A stretch of 5,575 nucleotides of DNA from Mariprofundaceae bacterium (GTDB taxonomy: Bacteria > Pseudomonadota > Zetaproteobacteria > Mariprofundales > J009). The notes beneath the pieces are model-generated. The model was not told where the DNA came from and made no database searches. It saw only the letters and a program-made list of their open reading frames with translations. Where the stretch lies: NCBI GenBank assembly GCA_015489095.1, contig WFMN01000068.1, positions 1 through 5,575 of the forward strand, written 5' to 3'. The position numbers and the translations under genes were made by a program. Of this stretch, positions 1 to 5,575 are shown piece by piece (position 1 is the first letter of the stretch; each line of letters opens with the position of its first letter).

Positions 1-489
1 GCTCAACGCCTCGTCGTCGCTGCTCCCCGCCGGCAGATCCTCAAAATGGACCACCGACATCGCCCGCACCTGATCAAGACGCATACGGTACTCGGCAAGA
101 TCAATCCCTAAAAACTCCGCGATCTCCGCCTCTTCCGCCGGTCTTCCCTGCTGCTGCTCGATCTCCGCCATCGCCTGCTGCAACTGCCGTGACACATCGC
201 GCAGCCCGCGCGGCATCCAGTCGAACGCGCGCAGATAATCGACCATCGCCCCACGCACCCGGTAGGCGACAAAGGTGTTGAACTGCACATCCCGGCTAGG
301 GTCGTAACGGCTGGCGGCATCCAGCAGCCCCAGCACGCCGGAGTTGATCAGGTCGTTCATCTCCACCGAATCCGGCGTGCGCCGCATCAACTGACCGGCA
401 TGGAAACGGATCAGCGGCAGATACTCCTCTAGCAGCGCCTCCGGCTGCAGCGACTCCGCCTGCGCGGCTTGATCGTAGGGGTTACTCAC
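1..489 (-). CDS. fliA: RNA polymerase sigma factor FliA (sigma-28), 3' end off the window
   Basis: Flagellar sigma factor that directs RNA polymerase to late flagellar promoters (flagellin, motor, chemotaxis genes). The window holds 163 residues of a family that usually has about 240. Visible are sigma region 2 (about residues 20-90), with D46-L47-I48 and the core-binding and -10 recognition helices through GAMVDYLRAFDWMPRGLRD (80-98), then region 3 (about 101-140). Region 4, which reads the -35 element, lies off the left edge. The start is GTG at 487-489: an in-frame TAA at 493-495 blocks any longer start, and the first in-frame ATG is codon 35, too far in. The GTG overlaps the TGA of the upstream small membrane gene (GTGA), and no good ribosome site precedes it, so translational coupling is likely. 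Family assignment is firm. The GTG start and the cut end make this gene easy to miss. Confidence 0.95.
   Translation of the reverse strand, partial: MSNPYDQAAQAESLQPEALLEEYLPLIRFHAGQLMRRTPDSVEMNDLINSGVLGLLDAASRYDPSRDVQFNTFVAYRVRGAMVDYLRAFDWMPRGLRDVSRQLQQAMAEIEQQQGRPAEEAEIAEFLGIDLAEYRMRLDQVRAMSVVHFEDLPAGSSDDEALS
486..489 (-). other. GTGA stop/start overlap coupling the small membrane gene to fliA
   Basis: The four bases read GTGA on the minus strand: GTG opens fliA and TGA closes the upstream small gene. With no strong ribosome site before the GTG, fliA translation probably depends on ribosomes finishing the upstream gene, which would tie sigma factor output to that gene. Confidence 0.7.
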
Positions 490-728
490 CGTTTACCACG
501 CTTCTTGGCATCATCGTTCCCCTCGTCCTCCTCCTGTTCCGGTTGCGGCATGGTGGGTAGCAACTGGTTGAGCCACGACAACATCATGCCGATCCAAGCA
601 CCAGCCCCCCCCAACACCGCCACCCGGATCACGGTGTCGTAAAAACCGATACCGACCACCATGCAGATGGCAAACCCGATCAGGACACCACAGGCACCAC
701 CAAAAGCAGCGACATGCGAAGTGTTCAT
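486..728 (-). CDS. Small two-helix membrane protein between flhG and fliA, function unknown
   Basis: An 80-residue protein that I do not recognise. Two hydrophobic helices, about residues 6-30 and 33-57, form a probable membrane hairpin. Helix 1 has a glycine zipper (G10, G14, G18) and helix 2 has G40, G41, G43 and G47, which suggests close helix packing or oligomerisation. The tail is strongly charged: acidic at 64-73 (EQEEDEGNDD), then basic at 75-80 (KKRGKR). By the positive-inside rule the C-terminus should be cytoplasmic. The ATG is preceded by GGAG with a 9-base spacer, lying across the end of flhG. The stop overlaps the fliA GTG by 4 bases. This packing, and an open frame ending exactly at the fliA start, argue for a real gene co-expressed with flhG and fliA. 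Any flagellar role is inferred from position only. Confidence 0.85.
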   Translation of the reverse strand: MNTSHVAAFGGACGVLIGFAICMVVGIGFYDTVIRVAVLGGAGAWIGMMLSWLNQLLPTMPQPEQEEDEGNDDAKKRGKR

Positions 729-734
729 CGCAAC

Positions 735-1550
735 TCACTCCAGCCCTTCGCTCAGGGCGTGCTCCCAGAAAAACTGCAGACCGCTGCTGCGGGAGCTGTC
801 CCGCGGACGGGAAAGTATCGCATCCATGGTGCGGTTCAAGTGATCCACCAGTTGTTCGCTCCCCACCTTGGGCAGCAGCTTCTGCGCCTGAATCGCCCGG
901 CGCACATCGGGATGGGGCGGCAGGTTGCCGACATAATCGAGGTGCACATCCAGATAGCGATCCGCCACGCTGAGCAGACGGCGGAAAGCGATCTGCGCGT
1001 CCACCGCCTCGGCCTGATTGATCATCACCATAAAACGGCGTACATCCCGCATGTTGGAGAGCACCTTGATCAGGGCGTAGGCATCGGTCAGCGAGGTGGG
1101 ATCGGGGGTCAGCACCACCAGCGAGCTCTCGGCCGCCGACACAAAGTAAAGCACATTATCCCCGATTCCGGCGGCGGTATCGATCAGCACCAGATCGTAG
1201 TTACGCCCCAAATCCCGCATCTCGTCGATCATCACCTGCTGCTGATCGCTGGAAAGGGAGGTGAGCTCATGAAACCCACTACCGCCGGGCAGCACATCAA
1301 AGCCATACCCCGACGGCACCAGAATATCCGCCAGCGACTTGCCGCTGGTCACCACATCCTGGATCGATCCGGCGGGAGAGATACCCAGCATCACATCGAC
1401 ATTGGCCAAGCCCAAATCGGCATCGAGCAGCAGCACCCTTTGTCCCTTCTCCGCCGCCCGCGCGGCCAAGTGGAGCGAGGTGAAGGTTTTGCCCACACCG
1501 CCCTTGCCGCTGCTGATCGCGATCACCCGTGGAGTCTCATTCTGGTTCAT
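735..1550 (-). CDS. flhG: Flagellar number regulator FlhG/FleN, MinD-type ATPase
   Basis: MinD/ParA-family ATPase that limits flagellar number and works with the GTPase FlhF; in Pseudomonas the homologue FleN also restrains the regulator FleQ. The 271 residues carry the deviant Walker A SGKGGVGKT (14-22, signature lysine K16, catalytic lysine K21), the switch I stretch DADLGLANVDVMLG (43-56) and Walker B LVLIDTAAG (120-128, D124). The C-terminal LQFFWEHAL resembles, from memory, the LEFFVERL tail of FleN and probably forms the amphipathic membrane-targeting helix. The N-terminus begins only about 13 residues before Walker A, so the DQAxxLR-type FlhF-activating helix is absent. ATG 1548-1550 has an AGGAG 8 bases upstream. 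The gene lies 18 bases after flhF, in the same frame. Assignment is firm; FlhG versus FleN is a naming choice. Confidence 0.96.
   Translation of the reverse strand: MNQNETPRVIAISSGKGGVGKTFTSLHLAARAAEKGQRVLLLDADLGLANVDVMLGISPAGSIQDVVTSGKSLADILVPSGYGFDVLPGGSGFHELTSLSSDQQQVMIDEMRDLGRNYDLVLIDTAAGIGDNVLYFVSAAESSLVVLTPDPTSLTDAYALIKVLSNMRDVRRFMVMINQAEAVDAQIAFRRLLSVADRYLDVHLDYVGNLPPHPDVRRAIQAQKLLPKVGSEQLVDHLNRTMDAILSRPRDSSRSSGLQFFWEHALSEGLE
738..741 (-). promoter_or_regulatory. Ribosome binding site GGAG of the small two-helix membrane gene
   Basis: GGAG, part of GGAGTGAG, lies 9 bases before ATG 726-728 and within the last codons of flhG, whose TGA is at 735-737. Its good spacing supports the 80-residue protein as a translated gene. 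Confidence 0.65.
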
Positions 1551-1558
1551 TTCTCTTT

Positions 1559-1563
1559 CTCCT
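1559..1563 (-). promoter_or_regulatory. Ribosome binding site AGGAG of flhG
   Basis: AGGAG lies 8 bases before ATG 1548-1550, within the 18-base gap after the flhF stop (1569-1571). It is the cleanest ribosome site in the window. Because the flhF TAA closes this frame seven codons upstream, it fixes the short FlhG N-terminus. Confidence 0.8.
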
Positions 1564-1568
1564 GTATC

Positions 1569-2657
1569 TTACTTAGAGAGTAAGGTCGTCATCGATTTCG
1601 GTGACAACCACCCCAACTGCCCGGGAATATCGGTGCCGAAGGTGCAGTAGCAGAGCTTAAGCCGTGACGGAATCGCCCAGTTGATCATCTTGCCACAACG
1701 CCCGCTCTCATCGAGCTTGCTAAAGGCGAGATGGCTCACCCCAAGCGCCTTGGCCTGCGCCAGCAGCGCCTCGCCATCGGCCTCGTCCAGATTGGCGGGC
1801 AACACCATCACCCGCGCGGCATCGGTAAAGCCATTCCACAACTGGCGCGCCTGCCGGGTAGCGGCGGTCAACCGCGGAGCGAGCCCCGCCGTATCCACCA
1901 GCACCAGTTGCGCCGAGGCCACCTGCGCCATCGCCCGCGGCAGATCCTCCACCGCACGCAGCACCGCAAACGGCGCACCCAACACCTCGGCGTAGCTGCG
2001 AAACAGGTCGCTCCCGCCCATCCGCTCGGCGTCGGTAGTGAGCAGCGCCACCCGCACCCCCTTGAGGCTGTAGTGGGTAGCCAGCTTGGCCGCCAAGGTG
2101 GTTTTGCCCGCGCCCGAGGGGCCGACCAGAATCAGCGTGGTGCGTTGCTTGGTAGGATCCATCGATTCCGACCAGCGCATCTGCTCCCGCCCGATGGGGG
2201 CGCCGGCCGCGAAGTCGGCCGCCAGCTCCGCCGCGAACCCAGGCGCCACCCCCTTCGCCAGCAGGCGGTCAAACGCCTCGCGCTGCAACTGATCGGGCAG
2301 CGCCAACCGCAACTGGTTGGCCTCGTAGCGCTCCATCCCGCTGACCAACCGCTCCAGCCGCGCCATCGACGACTGTAGCATCTCCGACGATCCGGCAACG
2401 GTTGCGGCCGCCGCGTGATCACGACGCCCATACCCCTCCACCAGCGGCGAGTTCGGATGCGGCGCGAGGTTGCTCGCCTTGGACGGCGCCTGCGCATCGG
2501 GGGTCGCGTCCAGCGCGGCATGCACCTGCCAGATCACCTTGCCGGTGGCATCCTCGCTCTTCTTGCGATCGAGGATCACCGCCTCCGGCCCCAACTCGCG
2601 GCTCACCAGCGCCATCGCCTCGTGCAGGCGGGGCGCGGAGAAGATTCTAACCCGCAT
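1569..2657 (-). CDS. flhF: Flagellar biosynthesis protein FlhF, SRP-type GTPase
   Basis: Third member of the SRP GTPase family with Ffh and FtsY; it marks the membrane site, usually a pole, where the flagellum is built. The 362 residues begin with the typical FlhF B-domain (MRVRIFSAPRLHEAM, then ELGPEAVIL at 21-29), followed by a variable linker (about 45-90), the helical N domain and the G domain. G motifs are GPSGAGKTT (179-187), TTDAERMGG (207-215), DTAG (255-258) and SKLDE (313-317); the closing loop around TFGTDIP (339-345) is also family-like. Odd points: the usual EQL after the TDxYR motif reads DLF (217-219), and the aromatic before R212 is E211. The ATG lies inside the end of flhA (11-base overlap) with only a weak ribosome site, so translation is probably coupled. 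Length is near that of Bacillus FlhF and shorter than in Pseudomonas. Confidence 0.96.
   Translation of the reverse strand: MRVRIFSAPRLHEAMALVSRELGPEAVILDRKKSEDATGKVIWQVHAALDATPDAQAPSKASNLAPHPNSPLVEGYGRRDHAAAATVAGSSEMLQSSMARLERLVSGMERYEANQLRLALPDQLQREAFDRLLAKGVAPGFAAELAADFAAGAPIGREQMRWSESMDPTKQRTTLILVGPSGAGKTTLAAKLATHYSLKGVRVALLTTDAERMGGSDLFRSYAEVLGAPFAVLRAVEDLPRAMAQVASAQLVLVDTAGLAPRLTAATRQARQLWNGFTDAARVMVLPANLDEADGEALLAQAKALGVSHLAFSKLDESGRCGKMINWAIPSRLKLCYCTFGTDIPGQLGWLSPKSMTTLLSK
2647..2657 (-). other. 11-base overlap of flhA end and flhF start
   Basis: The flhF ATG (2655-2657) lies upstream of the flhA TAG (2647-2649) in a different frame. The bases before the flhF ATG show only a weak GTGAG-like ribosome site. 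Translational coupling of FlhF to FlhA is likely, which would keep the placement factor in step with the export gate. Confidence 0.75.
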
Positions 2658-4746
2658 CGCGCAAGCTCACGGAGGCAACCGCCTGCACCACCGTCGTGGA
2701 GGGCACCTCGGCAATCGACAGTACCGCAATCCGGTTCATCACCTTCAACAGCGCGTTGGCCAATGGATAACGCAACGCGCCGGTGGTCAAAATCACTGGC
2801 GAATCAATGCCATGGGTGGCAATCGTATCGTTTAGGCGGGTCACGAAGCGCTGCCAGTAGTTGATATCCAGCGGCAACGGCAACTCGCTGCCCTGCTGGC
2901 TCACCCGCTCGGTCATCATCTGTTCAATCTCCCCATCCAGCGTGATCACATGCAACTCCCCCTGCTCGTTGGCGTGCGACTCCACGATGGTACGCCCCAG
3001 CCGCATCCGCACCATCTCCACCATCGTCGTCAGATCGCGTTGTTCGGACATGCCGTCCGCCAGCGTCTCCACGATCAACAGCAGATCGCGAATCGGAACC
3101 CACTCCCGCAGCAACCGCCGCAGCACATTCTGCAGCAGACCGATCGACACCGGATTGGGGATCATCTCCTCGACCACCTTGGGATGGCGCTCCTTCAGCG
3201 ACTCGACCAGCTCGGTCACCTGCACCCGATCGAGCATCTCGTAGGCGTGTTTACGCAGCACCTCGGTGATGTGGGTCACGATCACCGTCGAAGGCTCCAC
3301 CACGGTATAACCGGAGATCTCCGCCTGCTGCCGCTGATCCGGGCCGATCCACAGCGCCGGCAGCCCGAACGCGGGCTCGGTGGTCGCCGTTCCCTGCACC
3401 GGCGGCCCGCTCAGGTTCCCCTCCAACGCCATCAGGTTGCGCGGCCGGATCTCACCCCTCGCCACCTCGGCTCCGCGGATCATCACCCGGTAGTCGCCGA
3501 CGCCGAGTTGCAGGTTATCCTTGATATGCACCGGAGGAAGAATAAAGCCCATATCTTGGGTCAACTGTCTGCGCACGCTCTGCAGCCGCTCCAGCAGGTT
3601 GCCCTCGGCGCGCCCCTCGACCATGTCGATCAGGCCGTAGCCCACCTCGATACGGATCGGATCGACCACCAGCAATTCGGAGAGCGGCGCCTCCTCGGCC
3701 CGCACCGGCCCTGCCTGCTCCACCTCGGTCGCCAGTTGCTGCGCCGCCACCTCTTCCTTGCGCTCCGCCTCGCCCTGTAGATACCAACCGGTGATCCCCA
3801 ACCCGGCCGCGATCAACATGAAGGGGATAAACGGCATGCCCGGCACCACGCTGAGCAGCACGACCGCCCCAGAGGCGACATAGTAGAGCTTGGGATAGCG
3901 GGTAAACTGCTCGCCCAACTGCACCTGAATGGTGTCGCCGGCACCGGCGCGGGTCACCACGATGCCGGCGGCGGTCGAGATCACCAGTGCCGGAATCTGC
4001 GACACTAGGCCGTCGCCCACCGTCAAAATACTGTACACATCCATCGCTTCCGACAGCGCCATCCCCTGCTGCCCCGAGCCGATGATGATCCCCGCGATCA
4101 GATTGATGGCGGTGATAATCAGCCCGGCAACCGCATCACCGCGGACAAACTTGGCGGCGCCATCCATCGCGCCATAAAACTCCGACTCCTTGGCCACCTC
4201 CTGCCGGCGCGCCTTGGCGGTCTCCTCATCGATCATCCCGGCGTTGAGATCGGCGTCGATCGCCATCTGCTTGCCCGGCATCGCATCGAGGGTGAAGCGG
4301 GCGGCCACCTCAGCAATACGGGTGGAGCCCTTGGTAATCACAACGAAATTGATCAAGACCAGAATCAGGAAGATGATCACCCCGACCACGGTGTTGCCAC
4401 CAACCACAAACTGGCCGAACCCCTCGATCACATGGCCGGCGGCGTCGGGTCCGTTCTGCCCGTGCAGCAGAATCAGCCGCGTCGTCGCCACATTCAACGA
4501 CAGGCGGAACAGGGTGGTAAGCAGCAGGATGGTCGGAAAGGAGCTGAACTCCAACGGCTTCAAAATATAAAGCGAAGTCAATAGGATAATGATGCCTACC
4601 GACAGGTTGATCGCCAGCAGCACATCCATCAACCACAACGGTAGCGGCACCATCATGATCATCAGCACCAGCAGCACCCCGCCGGCCAACATCACATCGG
4701 CGTGGCGGGAGATCGTGCCGAACTTCAGAGCTAACGCCGCCTGCAT
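2647..4746 (-). CDS. flhA: Flagellar type III export gate protein FlhA
   Basis: Integral membrane component of the flagellar export gate. It couples proton flow to export, and its cytoplasmic ring docks chaperone-substrate complexes. The 699-residue length is normal and the gene looks intact. About eight membrane helices lie within residues 17-322, for example 17-37, 38-62, 113-138, 204-224, 248-265 and 286-322. The FHIPEP family signature is at 143-160 (RIAEVAARFTLDAMPGKQ), followed by AIDADLNAG (162-170) and RGDAVAGLIITAINLIAG (202-219). K159 and D164 fall where the conserved charged residues of the cytoplasmic loop are expected. A charged linker (about 325-357) leads to the large cytoplasmic domain (358-699). 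ATG 4744-4746 has AGGG 7 bases upstream, and the gene begins 9 bases after the small membrane gene. The virulence homologue SctV is unlikely, given the flhF-flhG-fliA neighbours. Confidence 0.98.
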   Translation of the reverse strand: MQAALALKFGTISRHADVMLAGGVLLVLMIMMVPLPLWLMDVLLAINLSVGIIILLTSLYILKPLEFSSFPTILLLTTLFRLSLNVATTRLILLHGQNGPDAAGHVIEGFGQFVVGGNTVVGVIIFLILVLINFVVITKGSTRIAEVAARFTLDAMPGKQMAIDADLNAGMIDEETAKARRQEVAKESEFYGAMDGAAKFVRGDAVAGLIITAINLIAGIIIGSGQQGMALSEAMDVYSILTVGDGLVSQIPALVISTAAGIVVTRAGAGDTIQVQLGEQFTRYPKLYYVASGAVVLLSVVPGMPFIPFMLIAAGLGITGWYLQGEAERKEEVAAQQLATEVEQAGPVRAEEAPLSELLVVDPIRIEVGYGLIDMVEGRAEGNLLERLQSVRRQLTQDMGFILPPVHIKDNLQLGVGDYRVMIRGAEVARGEIRPRNLMALEGNLSGPPVQGTATTEPAFGLPALWIGPDQRQQAEISGYTVVEPSTVIVTHITEVLRKHAYEMLDRVQVTELVESLKERHPKVVEEMIPNPVSIGLLQNVLRRLLREWVPIRDLLLIVETLADGMSEQRDLTTMVEMVRMRLGRTIVESHANEQGELHVITLDGEIEQMMTERVSQQGSELPLPLDINYWQRFVTRLNDTIATHGIDSPVILTTGALRYPLANALLKVMNRIAVLSIAEVPSTTVVQAVASVSLRDAG

Positions 4747-4755
4747 CCCAATGCC

Positions 4756-5034
4756 CTAATTCATGCTCGCGACTTTGGCGACATAAGCCTCCGCCTGATA
4801 CAACACCCGGCTCTTGAACTGCGCGCGGTCATGCTGCAACTGCGCTAATTGATCACGATCCAGCGTAAAGGCGTACTCCAGCGCATCCTTGTAGCCGTTG
4901 GCATAGGCAACACGGATCATGCTTCGATCCGAGGCACGCAATCCAGAGTAGGCGTAGCCGGCACCAAAGAAAAAAACCGTGCCCACCGCCAGCAACCCCA
5001 CCAGCCACTTGGGCACAACAACGGTTTCACGCAT
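4756..5034 (-). CDS. Small single-pass membrane protein preceding flhA, function unknown
   Basis: A 92-residue protein that I do not recognise. After a short N-terminus (MRETVVVPK) comes one hydrophobic helix, about residues 10-30, with a run of three phenylalanines, then a polar segment of about 60 residues. The polar part holds a tyrosine- and alanine-rich stretch (VAYANGYKDALEYAF) and a probable amphipathic helix near the end. It could be a membrane-anchored coiled-coil or adaptor; no enzymatic motif is seen. The start is ATG 5032-5034, with AAGGAG 9 bases upstream. An in-frame TTG at 5050-5052 would add six residues, but it would place the ribosome site inside the gene, so I reject it. 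The gene begins 14 bases after the HAMP gene and ends 9 bases before flhA, so it is almost certainly co-transcribed with both. A run of seven T bases codes for the phenylalanines. Confidence 0.82.
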   Translation of the reverse strand: MRETVVVPKWLVGLLAVGTVFFFGAGYAYSGLRASDRSMIRVAYANGYKDALEYAFTLDRDQLAQLQHDRAQFKSRVLYQAEAYVAKVASMN

Positions 5035-5043
5035 CCCGCATAT

Positions 5044-5049
5044 CTCCTT
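5044..5049 (-). promoter_or_regulatory. Ribosome binding site AAGGAG that decides the start of the 92-residue gene
   Basis: AAGGAG reads on the minus strand with 9 bases before ATG 5032-5034. It overlaps the TGA stop of the HAMP gene (5049-5051) by one base. It favours the ATG over the in-frame TTG six codons upstream. A nearer ATG at 5039-5041 is in another frame and stops after four codons. Confidence 0.75.
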
Positions 5050-5575
5050 CAATCGATCGCTCCAATCTTAAACGCAAACAGCTTGTCCCGTAGCAGCTCC
5101 ACCTTCGCCTCATCATCCACCTTGAGGTCGAACACCTGCTGCATGTCAGCAATCTTTTGCCTCCAAGACCCGTGGGTGTGAAGGATCGCCGTGTACAGTT
5201 TCTCCAACTCATCCTTCCGGCGCAAACTGATCGGCTCCTCACTCAAGTCGCCGTCAGACATCCCCTTCAGTAACAAACGGATACGGTACGCGGGTCCTGC
5301 AATTCTGAATGACTCCAACACCCCGAACAAGACGCTCACCACAACCACCAACGCCACCGCCAACAACAAATAGGGCCATAGATTGGCAACGATCCAAGGG
5401 ATATCCGGCATGGATGCAAGCGAGTCTGTAGCCGATCTGGAAAAAGGGTCGGGCTGAGCAACATGGCGCTTCATCAGTGACAGCACAACCAGCACGCCCA
5501 CCATCGCGAAGAGCACCACCAGCACCCCCATGGCCGTCACTTTTTTGACAAAACGGTACTGAAAAACCGGATCAA
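5049..5575 (-). CDS. HAMP-domain membrane protein without visible output domain, 5' end off the window
   Basis: 174 residues are visible and the frame is open to the right edge, so the true start probably lies outside. A GTG at 5538-5540 would be internal: it has no ribosome site, and the open codons before it read DPVFQYRFVKK, a plausible cytoplasmic lead into the first membrane helix. Counting from that GTG, helix 1 is about residues 3-23, an extracytoplasmic loop of about 25 follows, and helix 2 is about 49-74. Next comes a HAMP-like segment: AGPAYRI (80-86), then GDL (96-98) and RRKDELEKLY (106-115). A helical tail of about 45 residues ends the protein, with no kinase, methyl-accepting or cyclase domain. 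Proteins of this layout occur in several proteobacteria, often labelled chemotaxis-like. It may relay a membrane signal or act as a scaffold; its place ahead of flhA suggests a flagellar link by inference only. Confidence 0.75.
   Translation of the reverse strand, partial: DPVFQYRFVKKVTAMGVLVVLFAMVGVLVVLSLMKRHVAQPDPFSRSATDSLASMPDIPWIVANLWPYLLLAVALVVVVSVLFGVLESFRIAGPAYRIRLLLKGMSDGDLSEEPISLRRKDELEKLYTAILHTHGSWRQKIADMQQVFDLKVDDEAKVELLRDKLFAFKIGAID

Noticed and set aside
108..320. Minus-strand open frame of 70 residues inside fliA
   Set aside because: It lies out of frame within fliA, is Arg/Ser/Cys-rich, and matches nothing. The fliA frame encodes clear sigma regions 2 and 3.
511..738. Minus-strand 75-residue open frame overlapping the small two-helix gene
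   Set aside because: It starts with GTG and has a Cys/His/Gly-rich product. The ATG-started frame with a good ribosome site and two clean membrane helices is the better gene.
714..1583. Long plus-strand open frame of 289 residues opposite flhG
   Set aside because: The product is rich in His, Gln and Arg with no domain, as expected for the antisense of a GC-rich gene. The minus strand holds a complete FlhG with all its motifs.
2205..2220. Short inverted repeat (GGCCG, 6-base loop, CGGCC)
   Set aside because: It lies inside the flhF coding sequence, has only a 5-bp stem and no T run, and fits ordinary Ala-rich codons; it is not a terminator.
1731..2378. Plus-strand open frame of 215 residues opposite flhF
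   Set aside because: Low-complexity Arg/Gln/His translation antisense to the well-supported FlhF GTPase domain.
2950..3780. Plus-strand open frame of 276 residues opposite flhA
   Set aside because: The His-, Arg- and Gln-rich composition is an antisense artefact of FlhA codons, and there is no ribosome site or recognisable domain.
4970..4976. Run of seven A bases on the plus strand as a possible slippage site
   Set aside because: It encodes consecutive phenylalanines in the membrane helix of the 92-residue protein, whose frame is intact on both sides. No second product is suggested.
5035..5052. TTG start that would lengthen the 92-residue protein by six residues
   Set aside because: The added codons contain the AAGGAG ribosome site itself, which is well placed for the ATG at 5032-5034.

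Overview
This window is one block of a bacterial flagellar operon, and every gene reads leftward on the minus strand. In transcription order, from the right edge to the left edge, it holds: a 5'-truncated HAMP-domain membrane protein; a small protein with one membrane segment; flhA (export gate of the flagellar type III secretion apparatus); flhF (SRP-type GTPase for flagellar placement); flhG/fleN (MinD-type ATPase controlling flagellar number); a small two-helix membrane protein; and fliA (flagellar sigma-28), whose 3' end runs off the left edge. The order flhA-flhF-flhG-fliA is the one familiar from polarly flagellated proteobacteria such as Pseudomonas and Vibrio. Here, however, an extra membrane gene sits between flhG and fliA, and two unfamiliar membrane genes precede flhA in place of flhB.

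The genes are tightly packed. Gaps are 14, 9, 18 and 6 bases, flhA/flhF overlap by 11 bases, and the small membrane gene/fliA overlap by 4 bases (GTGA). No terminator or convincing internal promoter is visible, so the window is probably one transcript whose promoter lies beyond the right edge. There is no RNA gene, mobile element, repeat array or CRISPR, and no gene-free stretch longer than 18 bases.

The base composition is GC-rich (about 60% by eye). Codon use looks even across the window, so nothing suggests recent transfer. The organism is probably a flagellated proteobacterium, with polar flagella inferred from the FlhF/FlhG pair. The sequence alone does not fix the class; a deep-branching proteobacterial lineage (for example Magnetococcia- or Zetaproteobacteria-like) is possible but is only an impression.

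Functionally, FlhF marks the site of assembly, FlhG limits number, FlhA forms the export gate, and FliA switches on late genes such as flagellin, motor and chemotaxis genes. The three extra membrane proteins are candidates for lineage-specific accessory factors. The most interesting details are these unexplained proteins, and the fact that FlhF and FlhG both depart from the usual sequence at positions tied to FlhF GTPase activation.
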